This document shows, piece by piece, positions 35,159-44,290 of a stretch of DNA of 64,000 nucleotides. The DNA comes from Acidobacteriaceae bacterium. GTDB taxonomy: Bacteria; Acidobacteriota; Terriglobia; Terriglobales; Acidobacteriaceae. Made by a program: the position numbers and the translations under genes. The stretch covers positions 2,108,001-2,172,000 of the forward strand of contig JAPWKE010000003.1 in assembly GCA_028283655.1 (NCBI GenBank), in the 5' to 3' direction. The notes below the pieces were generated by a model. It did no database searches, had not been told where the DNA came from, and was given only the letters and a program-made list of their open reading frames with translations. The stretch's first letter is position 1. Each line of letters starts with the position of its first letter.

Positions 35159-36358
35159 TCATTCCCCATTTTCTTTGGGTTTTTCCGGGGCAGCTTGGGA
35201 ATTCTCCTTCTGGAACTTCGGCGGGGCATTCTGGTTGGCCAGATGCAGGCGGAGGAACTCAGGTTCTACCGCCGCAGGCTTGCCCCGGAGCACGCGAATG
35301 GCCGCTCGGCCACCTCCGAGGAAAAGTCCCAGAAGAACCGCTGCCGAGCAAAGGATGCCGGCAAGGACGGCGATGTTGGCCAGCAGGCTGGCCGTCTTGC
35401 GAACCTCACTCTGGAACTCCGGAGGAGGCGCTCCTGCGTCTGTCGTCGCCATCATCTTGAGATGGATGCCGGCGATGAACTTCGTCGCCACTTCCCGCGG
35501 ATAGGTTCCGCTGGCGACCAGAACGAGCGTGCCATCACGACGCGCGCTGACCTCCGTGAACTTCGACCCCAAGCCAGGGAAGATACCGTTCAGGTGCTTC
35601 AGGTTCGCGTCCGCGATCTGCGGCGTGGGGTAGAGCAGCAGCGTGAGCGTTTCTTCGCCGTGCTTGTCCTTGTAGGCTGCGGTAACGGCTTCAGCGCTCT
35701 TGTCCCAGCCGAGGTTCGCAGCAGGCAGCACACCGCCCTGCGCCGAGTATGTCGCAGGGCCGAGAGCGTAGCGAACGCTGCCAGGGAGGAGCCATTTGCC
35801 CGGAGGAACGTTGGGAAGCAGAGGCGGCAGAGCCTGCGCTCCGCGGACAGCAGGAAGCGAAGCCGCCAGTGCCTTCAGGTCGCGAATGCGGGCTTCGTCC
35901 TTGGTCGTAGAACCGGTGTCACGAGCGACGGGGAAAGCGAGCACGACGACGGATCCCTGCTGGAAGAGCAACGCGCCGTCAGCATAGGCACTGTGTGCTC
36001 CAAGGAGTTTGTCGTCAGCCGAACCGGACGTACGCAGCAACGTGAACGCCGCGAAGGCTCCCGAAAAGTCGGCAAATTGGACAGCTTCGACGTGAAGCTT
36101 GCCGTCGGCGTTCTGGAAATCCGACACCTGAGAACGCTGAGGATTGTCTTCCGCGAGCGCAGCTTTGTTGGCGTTCACCAGCGACATCGCAGGCTCATCA
36201 GGAGCGGACGCAGGCGTCGCGGTCTGCCAGCTTCCAAAGCTGGGAGGCAGCAACGAGTCGTGCGCCGGAACAAGATTCGTGGTGGTGCTTTGCGCGGTCG
36301 CGACAGAGGCAACGACTGCAAGAAGGCCGAGAGAAATAAAAGAGCGAGCAAGCTTCAT
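35159..36358 (-). CDS. secreted membrane-anchored hypothetical protein (DUF6599-like)
   Basis: A 399-residue protein with a signal peptide (residues 1-22, cleavage near VATAQ), a large periplasmic part, one membrane helix near residues 315-340 (LLANIAVLAGILCSAAVLLGLFL) and a Pro/Lys/Glu-rich cytoplasmic tail. The opening LLPPSFGSWQ resembles the LLPxxFxGW motif of DUF6599 proteins common in Acidobacteria; that assignment is from memory of the motif only. No catalytic residues are evident. Monocistronic. Confidence 0.75.
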   Translation of the reverse strand: MKLARSFISLGLLAVVASVATAQSTTTNLVPAHDSLLPPSFGSWQTATPASAPDEPAMSLVNANKAALAEDNPQRSQVSDFQNADGKLHVEAVQFADFSGAFAAFTLLRTSGSADDKLLGAHSAYADGALLFQQGSVVVLAFPVARDTGSTTKDEARIRDLKALAASLPAVRGAQALPPLLPNVPPGKWLLPGSVRYALGPATYSAQGGVLPAANLGWDKSAEAVTAAYKDKHGEETLTLLLYPTPQIADANLKHLNGIFPGLGSKFTEVSARRDGTLVLVASGTYPREVATKFIAGIHLKMMATTDAGAPPPEFQSEVRKTASLLANIAVLAGILCSAAVLLGLFLGGGRAAIRVLRGKPAAVEPEFLRLHLANQNAPPKFQKENSQAAPEKPKENGE

Positions 36359-36452
36359 ACGCTATGGGAGAGAGTACACCGCAGGTCCTTCCCTGCCCGG
36401 CGGCGACAGCTAGTGCATTAGACACCGGAGAGGTCGAGTTAGAATCAGGCTT

Positions 36453-37076
36453 ATGGGTATGCGCATCGGTCTCGGGTTTGATTCACACGCGTTCAAGGCG
36501 GGAGTTCCGCTAGTCATTGGCGGTCTCAAGATCGAACATCCCGAGGGCCTGGCCGGACATTCTGACGGCGACCTGTTGCTCCACGCCATTACCGACGCCT
36601 TGCTGGGCGCAGTTTCAGCTGGTGACATCGGTACGTTCTTTCCGCCGACCGATCCCAAGTGGAAGGGTGCGGATTCGACCGTATTCCTGCAGACGGCGCT
36701 GGAAGAAGTCGCCCTCGCGGGCTACAAGATCGTCAACCTGGACTGCGTGCTGATCATGCATCGGCCGAAGATTGTGCCGATCGCCGAAAAGATGCGCGAA
36801 CGCGTCGCGGACCTGCTTGAGATCGACATCAAGAACGTCAGCCTGAAGGGCAAGACGCCTGAAGGCCTGCCGCAGGATGGCACGGCCGTGGCACACGTTG
36901 TCGTGTTGCTGGAGTCGATTAAGCTGCCGGACGAGCACAAGAAGCTGACGCTGCACGCAGAGACGCCCTCTGATGCTGATATCGACGGCGTGTTGAGCAC
37001 GATCGCGACGCAGCCACATGACATCTCCGCGCTGGGCCGCAAGGTTCCGGCGTTTGATCCTGAGGATTTGACCTAG
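36453..37076 (+). CDS. ispF: 2-C-methyl-D-erythritol 2,4-cyclodiphosphate synthase with C-terminal extension
   Basis: A 207-residue enzyme of the non-mevalonate isoprenoid pathway, forming the cyclodiphosphate from CDP-ME-2-phosphate. Zinc ligands Asp10, His12 (GLGFDSHAF) and His44 (GDLLLHAITDALLGA) are present, with DIGTFFPPTD and KTPEGLPQDGTAVAH also conserved. The core ends near residue 158, as usual; about 48 further residues (from LPDEHKKLTLHAE on) are extra. A TAGAAT hexamer lies 7 nt before the ATG with no ribosome site. The stop overlaps the end of the convergent vapC-like gene. No ispD is adjacent. Confidence 0.94.
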   Translation: MGMRIGLGFDSHAFKAGVPLVIGGLKIEHPEGLAGHSDGDLLLHAITDALLGAVSAGDIGTFFPPTDPKWKGADSTVFLQTALEEVALAGYKIVNLDCVLIMHRPKIVPIAEKMRERVADLLEIDIKNVSLKGKTPEGLPQDGTAVAHVVVLLESIKLPDEHKKLTLHAETPSDADIDGVLSTIATQPHDISALGRKVPAFDPEDLT

Positions 37077-37450
37077 GTCCGAAGCGTACGAACGCCATAC
37101 TTTTTGAAGATGGCATCACTGGTCACGATCACAAGACCTTCAACCTGCGCCTGAGCGATCAAGAGGCGGTCGAACGGATCTTTGTGATGATCCGGCAACT
37201 CAGCGGCGACTTCACAATGCGAAGCCTGGATCGGAAGCATGGCGAAAGCATTCTTCGTCGCTACTTTTTGCGGGGAGCCGCTAAACGCTAACTTGCCTTT
37301 TGTTCGCTTGGTCGAAATCTCCCAAGAAGAAACTGCACTAAAAAAGACCTCGTTGGAGAGGTCGCTAATCTCATCTCTCCATACCGCAGGCAGGCGAGTG
37401 GAATCCTGAACGTACCAGAAGAATGCGTTCGTATCGAGAAGAAGCTTCAC
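37073..37450 (-). CDS. PIN-domain toxin (VapC-like)
   Basis: A 125-residue PIN ribonuclease. Acidic residues expected for Mg binding are present: Asp6 in LLLDTNAFFW, Glu in SSWEIS, Asp in KDPFDRLL and a later Asp in VTSDAIF. The DTNAFFW ... HHKDPFDRLLIAQA pattern is that of the PilT-N-terminal type PIN proteins that pair with Phd/YefM antitoxins. It likely cleaves tRNA or other RNA when free. It begins 2 nt after the antitoxin stop and its stop overlaps that of ispF by 4 nt on the opposite strand. Confidence 0.9.
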   Translation of the reverse strand: MKLLLDTNAFFWYVQDSTRLPAVWRDEISDLSNEVFFSAVSSWEISTKRTKGKLAFSGSPQKVATKNAFAMLPIQASHCEVAAELPDHHKDPFDRLLIAQAQVEGLVIVTSDAIFKKYGVRTLRT

Positions 37451-37452
37451 GG

Positions 37453-37719
37453 TTAAAGGCCCATCTCTTCCAACTCGTCATCGGTCCAGACGGGTTCCTC
37501 AAAGTCAGGTGCCACGTACGTCACACCGAGCTGGTTCTCGCCCCAGTCACGCCTCTTCTTCAGTTCAGGCGTACTGATGATCGGCACGAGCTTTGCCATG
37601 GGCTTACCGGCTTTTGCAATGACAATTTCTTTGCCACCTGCAGCCTCCTCCACCAGGCGGGACAGGGCCGTCTTTGCTTCATAGAGGTTGTAAGACGCCA
37701 CCGCTGCTTTCTTAGCCAT
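37453..37719 (-). CDS. Phd/YefM-type antitoxin (VapB-like)
   Basis: An 88-residue antitoxin. The N-terminal part VASYNLYEAKTALSRLVEEAAGGKEIVIAKAGKPMAKLVPI is the Phd/YefM DNA-binding fold (YNL.EAK..LS.L), followed by an acidic C-terminus (EEPVWTDDELEEMGL) that would wrap around the PIN toxin. The ATG at 37719 is preferred to the upstream in-frame start at 37755 since an AATGAT -10-like hexamer lies 6 nt before it and the fold starts there. It would repress its own promoter. Confidence 0.87.
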   Translation of the reverse strand: MAKKAAVASYNLYEAKTALSRLVEEAAGGKEIVIAKAGKPMAKLVPIISTPELKKRRDWGENQLGVTYVAPDFEEPVWTDDELEEMGL

Positions 37720-37725
37720 ACCTGA

Positions 37726-37756
37726 ATCATTCGCCGACTTGGTCAAGTTGGTCAAG
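37726..37756 (-). promoter_or_regulatory. promoter and tandem repeat operator of the vapBC-like pair
   Basis: On the minus strand TTGACC (complement of 37750-37755), 18 nt, then AATGAT (37726-37731), 6 nt before the antitoxin ATG. The -35 region lies in two perfect tandem copies of TTGGTCAAG (37739-37747 and 37748-37756), a likely binding site for the antitoxin. Confidence 0.55.
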
Positions 37757-37823
37757 CTGTATTTTGACTGGAATCGTTTCGCTTTCTCGGGTAGATTGGC
37801 TTCATCATCAGGAGGATGTCCAG

Positions 37824-38258
37824 ATGGACCCGGTTCAGACGCAGCAGCAAGCCATGCACGCCTTTGCAGTTCTTATCCCGATGATTCTGATCTTCTGGTT
37901 TGTCGCGGCAGCCATCATCATCATTCCTTTCTGGCAGATCTTCAAGAAAGCAGGCATGGCTCCCGCGCTTTCGTTTCTGATGATTCTTCCGCTGGTGAAT
38001 CTAGTGATGATCTATGTGCTGGCGTTCTCGCAGTGGAAGGTGATTCCGGCGATGCGGATGCCGTTCGGCCAGCCCTATCCGCCGCAGCCTCCGTACCCAC
38101 CACAGGCTTACCCACCACAGGCTTACCCGCCGCAGGCCCCTCCGGCGTATGCTCCGCCGGCCGCGTACGCTCCGCCAGCCGCCTATGCGACGACGCCTGT
38201 GGCGGCTCCGGACACTCCTGCACAGGTTCCTGAGTCCCAAAACCCGCCAGAGGTGTAG
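37824..38258 (+). CDS. membrane protein with Pro/Tyr-rich repeat tail
   Basis: A 144-residue protein with two or three membrane segments in the first 75 residues (MHAFAVLIPMILIFWFVAAAIIIIPF; ALSFLMILPLVNLVMIYVLAF), joined by a short basic loop, and a C-terminal tail of YPPQA and YAPPA repeats. It resembles small DUF5684-like/signal-peptidase-associated bacterial membrane proteins only in layout. GGAGG lies 8 nt before the ATG. The tail repeats are encoded by near-identical 15-nt units (about 38083-38190), a possible site of length variation. Confidence 0.72.
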   Translation: MDPVQTQQQAMHAFAVLIPMILIFWFVAAAIIIIPFWQIFKKAGMAPALSFLMILPLVNLVMIYVLAFSQWKVIPAMRMPFGQPYPPQPPYPPQAYPPQAYPPQAPPAYAPPAAYAPPAAYATTPVAAPDTPAQVPESQNPPEV

Positions 38259-38295
38259 GTGCGAGTAAGATCAGGGGTGGAACGATTTATCAGCA

Positions 38296-39804
38296 ATGAC
38301 CTCTGAAATGACCCCTGCCTCCTCTGCGCGCAAGACGCGCGTTCGTATTGCGCCCTCGCCTACCGGCGATCCGCACGTCGGCACGGCCTATATCGGCCTG
38401 CTCAACTACCTATTCGCCCGGCAGCGCGGCGGCGAGTTTGTGCTGCGCATTGAAGACACCGACCGAACCCGCTTCGTCGCCAGCAGCGAGCAGATGATCT
38501 TCGACGCTCTGCGCTGGGTCGGGCTGGAGTGGAACGAAGGCCCCGATGTCGGTGGCCCGTTTGGCCCCTATCGCCAGAGCGAGCGCACCGAGATCTACCG
38601 CGAGTACTGCGACAAGCTGCTCGCCAGCGGCCACGCCTACCGCGCGTTTGAGACGCCGGAAGAGCTGGACGCGGAGCGCAAGGAACAGCTCGCCGCCAAG
38701 CAGCCGCCGCGCTACAACGGTCGCTCGCGCTATATGAGCGACGAAGAAGTGCAGACTGCGCTGGCTGAAGGCAAGCCCTTCACCGTGCGCCTGAAGGTGC
38801 CGTCGGAAGGTTCGATGACCTTCCGCGACGAGCTTCGCGGCGACATCACGTTCGAATACTCGAACGTGGATGACCAGGTGCTCCTGAAGTCTGACGGCTT
38901 CCCAACCTATCACCTGGCGAACGTCGTTGACGACCATCTGATGCAGATCACCGACGTGATCCGTGCCGAGGAGTGGATCTCATCCACGCCGAAGCATGTG
39001 CTGCTGTACAAGGGTTTTGGCTGGGAGATGCCGAAGTTCTGGCACATGCCGCTACTGCGCAACGTCGACAAGTCCAAAATTTCCAAGCGCAAGAACCCGG
39101 TTTCGCTGAACTACTACCGCGACTGCGGTTATCTGCCGCAGTCGATGCTGAACTTCCTCGGCCTTCTGGGCGGCGGCATGGCGCAGCTTACCGAGCAGCA
39201 GATTGTTTCGAGCGGCGCAAGCACGAAGGAGTCAGACATCTTCTCCCTGCAGGAGATGGAAGAGCGCTTCGACTTCGCACGCATCTCGCTGGGCGGACCG
39301 GTCTTCGACATCGTGAAGCTGAAGTGGCTGAACGGGGAGTACCTGCGCAAGCTTTCGCCGGAAGAGTTCTTCACCGAGATGCGCAAGACCGTCTTCTCCG
39401 ACGAGTACCTCCGCGCTATCGCGCCGCTGGTGCAGAACCGTATTGAAACGCTTGGCGGCTTTGGCGACATGACCTCGTTCCTGTTCAGCGACAACGTCAT
39501 GCCAGCCGAGAGCGTCTGGCTGCCGAAGAAGCGCACCGTCGAAGAGACGCTGGCGTTTGCAGGCGAACTGCTCGCGACGCTTGAAAAGGCTGAGTGGGAC
39601 GGGCCCTCGATTGAAGCAGCGATGAAGCAGCTTGGCGAGGCTCAGGCGTGGAGTGTGAAGGAAAACTTCATGCTGCTGCGTGCGGTCCTTACCGGCTCCG
39701 CGCAGTCACCACCGCTCATGGAGTCGCTGATCGTCTTTGGCAAGGCACGTTCGCTGGACCGCGTTCGACGCTTTATCGAGGCACAGAAAAAAGTTCGACG
39801 GTAG
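38296..39804 (+). CDS. gltX: glutamyl-tRNA synthetase
   Basis: A 502-residue class I aminoacyl-tRNA synthetase. The HIGH motif appears as [20 protein letters not shown] is the conserved ATP/Glu loop, and the KMSKS motif is SKISKRKNP. The anticodon-binding domain fills the last 170 residues at normal length. Whether it is discriminating or also charges tRNA-Gln (requiring GatCAB) cannot be judged here. The ATG at 38296 lies 37 nt after the preceding gene. Confidence 0.96.
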   Translation: MTSEMTPASSARKTRVRIAPSPTGDPHVGTAYIGLLNYLFARQRGGEFVLRIEDTDRTRFVASSEQMIFDALRWVGLEWNEGPDVGGPFGPYRQSERTEIYREYCDKLLASGHAYRAFETPEELDAERKEQLAAKQPPRYNGRSRYMSDEEVQTALAEGKPFTVRLKVPSEGSMTFRDELRGDITFEYSNVDDQVLLKSDGFPTYHLANVVDDHLMQITDVIRAEEWISSTPKHVLLYKGFGWEMPKFWHMPLLRNVDKSKISKRKNPVSLNYYRDCGYLPQSMLNFLGLLGGGMAQLTEQQIVSSGASTKESDIFSLQEMEERFDFARISLGGPVFDIVKLKWLNGEYLRKLSPEEFFTEMRKTVFSDEYLRAIAPLVQNRIETLGGFGDMTSFLFSDNVMPAESVWLPKKRTVEETLAFAGELLATLEKAEWDGPSIEAAMKQLGEAQAWSVKENFMLLRAVLTGSAQSPPLMESLIVFGKARSLDRVRRFIEAQKKVRR

Positions 39805-39832
39805 CAGCATCTGAAGGCTATGCTTGCGAAAC

Positions 39833-40210
39833 ATGAGCCTTCAGACGCTTTCACCGATCGGATTCATTCCGACCAACTATCCAGCCGAAGCCCGAGCCTT
39901 CTACGAGAAGACGCTCGGGCTTTCGTTTGTCTCGGATGACGGCTACGCGCTTGTCTTTCGCATGGCTGGCGGGGTGATGCTGCGCATCGTCCGCACAGGC
40001 GCCTTCACGCCACTCCCCTTCACCGTCTTTGGCTGGGAGACGGCGCAGATCGAATCTGACATCGACGAGCTTGCCGCAAAAGCTGTGGTGTTTGAACGCT
40101 TCGGGTTCTTCGAGCAGGATGCTCGAGGTATCTGGACGGCGCCGAACGGCAATAAAGTCGCGTGGTTCAAAGACCCCGACGGCAATACGCTGTCACTATC
40201 GCAGCACTAA
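39833..40210 (+). CDS. VOC-superfamily (glyoxalase-like) protein
   Basis: A 125-residue protein with one vicinal-oxygen-chelate unit: PIGFIPTNYPAEARAFYEKTLGLSFVSDD, a central strand VMLRIVR, and the closing NKVAWFKDPDGNTLSL motif whose residues normally ligate metal in this superfamily. Function could range from glyoxalase to dioxygenase-like or antibiotic-binding. The ATG at 39833 is chosen over a TTG nine bases upstream; a TATGCT hexamer lies 8 nt before it. It ends directly against the convergent DsbD-N-like gene. Confidence 0.85.
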   Translation: MSLQTLSPIGFIPTNYPAEARAFYEKTLGLSFVSDDGYALVFRMAGGVMLRIVRTGAFTPLPFTVFGWETAQIESDIDELAAKAVVFERFGFFEQDARGIWTAPNGNKVAWFKDPDGNTLSLSQH

Positions 40211-40696
40211 CTATTGCGCCTGAACGGTGAACGTTACAGGCAGCGTTCGCGGCGGGAAGCAGCTCGCCGTATCGCAGGCCTGATAACGCAACGTGCCGTG
40301 CACGATCGTCGTACCTTTGGCGGCCTGCACACGCAAGTGCACGCGGAACTCACCCTCGTACACATCCAGCAAAGCGCCTGCGCCGATATTCAGCTTGAAG
40401 GGCTTGCCAGCTGGGTAGTCGATGCTCTGCACATGCACCCCGGCGGCCAGGTCGAGCTTCAACACCGTTGGCAGCATGAGCTCGTCCTTCGGCTTGTGCG
40501 AGTTGATGTGCAGACCGGGGCCGACGCGAAAGCGAAGCTCCAGATCGTCGCCCCGATTGGCGGTGACGAGAAAGTGATCGTCGATCAGCTCCACATGCTG
40601 ACGAACGCCAGGGCGCTGTGCCGACGGCGTGTCAAAGTGAATCTCCTGTGCCACAGCTGGTACAGCCAGCAGGGCGAGAATGGCGAGCCGCTTCAC
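40211..40696 (-). CDS. DsbD N-terminal-domain-like exported protein
   Basis: A 161-residue protein with a short signal peptide (MKRLAILALLAVPAVAQ) and an immunoglobulin-like domain resembling the N-terminal domain of the thiol:disulfide reductase DsbD, including a Cys pair Cys141/Cys146 in YQACDTASCFPPR. There is no membrane or thioredoxin part, so electrons must come from another protein; the overlapping upstream gene encodes a TlpA-like thioredoxin, a good candidate partner. The GTG start overlaps that gene's TGA by 4 nt, so translation is coupled. Confidence 0.82.
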   Translation of the reverse strand: MKRLAILALLAVPAVAQEIHFDTPSAQRPGVRQHVELIDDHFLVTANRGDDLELRFRVGPGLHINSHKPKDELMLPTVLKLDLAAGVHVQSIDYPAGKPFKLNIGAGALLDVYEGEFRVHLRVQAAKGTTIVHGTLRYQACDTASCFPPRTLPVTFTVQAQ

Positions 40697-41316
40697 TGAA
40701 TGCCCAGCGCCTTCTTGATGTTTGCCTCGACCTCGTCCTTGGACGGAGCGCCGGGGGTCTGCACCACGACGCTGCCGGAAGCATCGACGTAGTAGGTGCT
40801 CGGCAGGTAGTCACCCAGGCCAAAGGCCTTCTCGATGTCGCTGTCCGCGATCAGGATCGGGTAGGTTACGCCGGTCTTCTTCACGGCTGTGGCGATGTCG
40901 TCGTGGCTCGCGCCTTCTTCATCATCGATGCCAACCACGCGCAGCCCCTGAGCTTCGTACTTCTTCGAAAACTCCTGGAACCACGGCATCTCCAGCTTGC
41001 AGGGGCCGCAGTACGTTGCCCAGAAGTTGATGATCACCGCATGGCCCTTCAGGTCTGCCGAAGAGAACGACTTGCCGTCGAGCGTCTTCAGCTTGAACGC
41101 CGGTGCAGCCTTGCCGCGGAGGTCACGACCAAGCGAGTCTGAAGGAGCATCGCTGGTGATCGTTCCGTTTCCGTTGGCGTCCTTGCTCAGAGTCAGGTGC
41201 GTGGCACGCGCGTGCTCCATCTGCTCCTGACGCTGGTGATAGTTGTAAATACCTGCCCAGACGATCAGGCCAAGGCCGGACAACATCAACACAACCATGC
41301 TCGCTCGACGCAACAC
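40693..41316 (-). CDS. TlpA/ResA-like membrane-anchored thioredoxin
   Basis: A 207-residue thiol-disulfide oxidoreductase. Residues 5-24 form an uncleaved membrane anchor; the thioredoxin domain faces the periplasm, with WATYCGPC (Cys103, Cys106) and the cis-Pro region LPSTYYVD. It likely reduces apocytochrome or other periplasmic disulfides. It is co-transcribed with the DsbD-N-like gene (4-nt overlap), suggesting a two-component redox relay. Divergent from kdsD with about 84 nt between. Confidence 0.9.
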   Translation of the reverse strand: MLRRASMVVLMLSGLGLIVWAGIYNYHQRQEQMEHARATHLTLSKDANGNGTITSDAPSDSLGRDLRGKAAPAFKLKTLDGKSFSSADLKGHAVIINFWATYCGPCKLEMPWFQEFSKKYEAQGLRVVGIDDEEGASHDDIATAVKKTGVTYPILIADSDIEKAFGLGDYLPSTYYVDASGSVVVQTPGAPSKDEVEANIKKALGIQ

Positions 41317-41400
41317 TCGGAGACACCTATCCTTCTGCGCCGGTCCGCAAGGAGGGCGCGAACTTAAGTGTACCGCTCTGCTAGCATCAGCTTGCGTCCG

Positions 41401-42411
41401 ATGAACGATTCAACCGAAACCGTGAACGACTCTCCTGCCGCGCTGGTGCGCGTGGAGATTGCTGCGCTCGAAGCCCTGGCCGAACGCCTGGACGGCCCGA
41501 TGCGCGAGGCGTTCGACCGCGTCATCAACCTCTTTGTAGAGGCTGTGCGCTCGCGGCGCCGCGTCGTGCTGACCGGCATCGGCAAAAGCGGGCTGATTGC
41601 ACGCAAAATTGTCGCCACGCTGGTTTCCACCGGCACACCATCGCTGTACCTGCACCCGGCAGAGGCTTTGCATGGCGACCTGGGCTATGTGCGGCGCGGC
41701 GACGTGCTGCTAATGCTCAGCTACTCCGGCGAGACCGAAGAGCTGGTGCGTTTGCTACCCGCCATGCAAAAGATGGGGCTGACGCTGGTCAGCATCACCG
41801 GCGACACGACTTCGACGCTCGCTACCGCAAGCGCACAGGCGCTGAATGTGGCTGTGGACCGCGAAGCCTGCAACCATCAGCTTGCTCCCACCGCTTCCAC
41901 GACAGCCATGCTGGCGCTGGGCGATGCGCTGGCCATCGAAACAAGCCGAAGACTGGCGTTTCAGCCTCAGGATTTCGCAAAATTCCACCCCGGCGGCCAG
42001 CTTGGCCGCAAACTCGTTACGGTGCGGCAGTTAATGCACAGCGGCGACGACCTGCCTGTCGTTCCTCCGACCGCGGCCATGCCGGCGCTGATCCACGAGA
42101 TGAGCGCCAAGCGGCTGGGCATGACCACTGTGCAGGCCAAGGGCAAGCTGCTGGGCGTGCTGAGCGACGGCGACCTGCGCCGCCTGATGGAGCGCAACGG
42201 CCCACACACTTTCCACAAACAGGCCAACGACGTGATGAACACCGAGCCGCGCACCGTTTCGCCAGACACCCTGGCCGGGGACGCGCTCGCGATCATGGAA
42301 GAGCACAAGATCACGGCGCTGGTCGTGACCGCCGACGGAACGCCGCACTCTGCCGTGCTGGGCGTGGTGCATCTGCACGATCTGTGGGAAGTCGGACCAG
42401 CAAAGAAGTAA
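41401..42411 (+). CDS. kdsD: D-arabinose-5-phosphate isomerase
   Basis: A 336-residue enzyme making arabinose-5-phosphate from ribulose-5-phosphate for Kdo and lipopolysaccharide synthesis. An N-terminal SIS domain (VLTGIGKSGLIARKIVATLVSTGTPS; LSYSGETEEL; a catalytic His in ACNHQLAPTAST) is followed by two CBS domains (about 215-335). Presence implies a Gram-negative-type outer membrane with Kdo. The ATG at 41401 is chosen; an in-frame GTG at 41368 has no ribosome site. Confidence 0.92.
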   Translation: MNDSTETVNDSPAALVRVEIAALEALAERLDGPMREAFDRVINLFVEAVRSRRRVVLTGIGKSGLIARKIVATLVSTGTPSLYLHPAEALHGDLGYVRRGDVLLMLSYSGETEELVRLLPAMQKMGLTLVSITGDTTSTLATASAQALNVAVDREACNHQLAPTASTTAMLALGDALAIETSRRLAFQPQDFAKFHPGGQLGRKLVTVRQLMHSGDDLPVVPPTAAMPALIHEMSAKRLGMTTVQAKGKLLGVLSDGDLRRLMERNGPHTFHKQANDVMNTEPRTVSPDTLAGDALAIMEEHKITALVVTADGTPHSAVLGVVHLHDLWEVGPAKK

Positions 42412-42443
42412 CGCACGGCCCGGCTTAGTACAATCAACGCTGT

Positions 42444-44252
42444 ATGCAACGTTGGTCGCAACTCTTCATTCCTACACTCCGCGAAGCTCCGGCTGACGCG
42501 GAAGTCGCCAGCCACAAGCTGCTTCTCCGCGCCGGATACGTGCGCCAGCTCGGCGCTGGCATTTACAGCTACCTGCCGCTTGGGCAGCGCTCGCTGAACA
42601 AGATCATCGCCATCGTCCGCGAAGAGATGGACAAGATCGCGCAGGAGTTCTTCCTGCCCGCGCTGAACCCCGCCGAGGTATGGCAGGAGTCCGGACGCTG
42701 GACCGGCATGGGCGACAATATGTTCCGCCTGAAAGACCGCAAGGGTGCCGAGCTCTGCCTCGCGATGACGCATGAAGAGATCATGACCTCCATCGCTCGC
42801 AACGAACTGCGCAGCTACAAGCAGCTCCCGCAGATCTGGTACCAGATTCAGACCAAGTTCCGCGACGAACCACGTCCTAAGAGCGGCCTGCTGCGTGTGC
42901 GCCAGTTCACGATGAAGGACGCCTACTCGTTCGACCTCGACCAGGCTGGTCTGGACATCAGCTACGACAAGCACGACCGCACCTATCGCCGCATCTTCAC
43001 GCGCTGCGGTCTGGAGTTCGTCGCGGTCGAAGCCGACTCCGGCTCCATGGGCGGTTCGCAGTCGCAGGAGTTCATGGTCTATACCGAAGCGGGGGAAGAC
43101 CTGATCGCGTCGTCTGCCTCCGGCTACGCGGCGAACCTGGAGAAGGCTACATCGAAGCTGGCGGTCGTCGCCGACCTCGAACCGACAGCAGAAGCTCCCG
43201 AAGAAGTCCACACCCCGGGCTTCCGCACCATTGACGAAGTGGGAGCGTTCCTCAAGACACAACCGCACCACCAGATCAAGACGATGGCCTACATCGTTGA
43301 ACATCCGGAGTCCGATCAGAAGCAGATCAAGACCGTTGGTAAGACACGCGCTGTCGTGGCCTTCCTGCGCGGCGACCACACGTTGAACGAGACCAAGCTG
43401 GGCGCGATTGCGCTGGGTGAAGTGCGTCCGATGACGTCCGAAGAGATTGCAGAGACCTTCAAGGCTCCTGCTGGCTACCTGGGCCCGATCGGCCTGGAGC
43501 CTGCGCCGCACCCGCGCAAGCCCGGTGTGCTCGTCGTTCTCGACGCCTCCCTCGAAGGCCGCACGAACATGGTCGCCGGTGCGAACAAGGAGGAGTACCA
43601 CCTCCGGAACGTGACGCCGGGCCGCGACTTCAAGCCCACCGTTATTGCTGACGTGCGCAACATCAACGAAGGCGAACTAGACCCCGTGGGCGGCGAACCG
43701 CTGCGACTGGGTAAGGCTGTCGAAATCGGCCACATCTTCAAGCTTGGCTATAAGTACTCCGACGCCATGGGCGCGCGCGTGCTCGACACGAACGGTAAGG
43801 AAGTTACGCCGATCATGGGTTCGTACGGCATCGGTCTCGAGCGCATCCTGACGGCTGCCATCGAATCAAGCGCAGCCAGCTTTGCCGCAGCGAGCAAGGA
43901 CGATCCCAAGGCCACAGAGCAGTATGCTCTGCCGCCTTCTATCGCTCCGTTCCAGGCAGTGGTCTCCGTCACCAACGTGAAGGAAGCTGATCTGGTTGCC
44001 GCAGGAGAGCGGGTTGCCAGCGACCTAGATGCTGCACGCGTCGACGTTCTGCTGGATGACCGAGACGAGCGCGCAGGCGTGAAGTTCAAGGATGCCGAGT
44101 TGATCGGCGTTCCCTTCCGCGTGAACATCGGCAAGAAGCTGAGCGAAGGTCTCGTTGAAGTCGTTGATCGCCTTGCAGGCACGACGACCGACGTTGCTCT
44201 CGAAGCAGCCGCCGCACACGTCCAATCGCTGATCGCCGCGAACACGAAGTAG
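42444..44252 (+). CDS. proS: prolyl-tRNA synthetase (bacterial type, with editing domain)
   Basis: A 602-residue class II synthetase. Motif 1 lies at [22 protein letters not shown], motif 2 at [34 protein letters not shown] (shortened from a longer run), motif 3 at [11 protein letters not shown]. An editing (YbaK-like INS) domain is inserted between motifs 2 and 3 (roughly residues 225-400), with the usual Lys-rich KTVGKTR and HTLNETKLG. The C-terminal anticodon domain is present. TACAAT lies 9 nt before the ATG and no ribosome site is seen. Confidence 0.96.
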   Translation: MQRWSQLFIPTLREAPADAEVASHKLLLRAGYVRQLGAGIYSYLPLGQRSLNKIIAIVREEMDKIAQEFFLPALNPAEVWQESGRWTGMGDNMFRLKDRKGAELCLAMTHEEIMTSIARNELRSYKQLPQIWYQIQTKFRDEPRPKSGLLRVRQFTMKDAYSFDLDQAGLDISYDKHDRTYRRIFTRCGLEFVAVEADSGSMGGSQSQEFMVYTEAGEDLIASSASGYAANLEKATSKLAVVADLEPTAEAPEEVHTPGFRTIDEVGAFLKTQPHHQIKTMAYIVEHPESDQKQIKTVGKTRAVVAFLRGDHTLNETKLGAIALGEVRPMTSEEIAETFKAPAGYLGPIGLEPAPHPRKPGVLVVLDASLEGRTNMVAGANKEEYHLRNVTPGRDFKPTVIADVRNINEGELDPVGGEPLRLGKAVEIGHIFKLGYKYSDAMGARVLDTNGKEVTPIMGSYGIGLERILTAAIESSAASFAAASKDDPKATEQYALPPSIAPFQAVVSVTNVKEADLVAAGERVASDLDAARVDVLLDDRDERAGVKFKDAELIGVPFRVNIGKKLSEGLVEVVDRLAGTTTDVALEAAAAHVQSLIAANTK

Positions 44253-44290
44253 CGGCGCATCCAACTCTTCAGCAGCGAGGCATTCCCGGC

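Noticed and set aside
38083-38190. Near-identical 15-nt units as a CRISPR-like array
   Set aside because: The units are in frame and encode YPPQA/YAPPA repeats of a protein tail; there are no unique spacers.
41967-43601. 544-codon minus-strand ORF opposite kdsD and proS
   Set aside because: Spans two well-identified genes, with no domain, no start signal and shadow-like composition.
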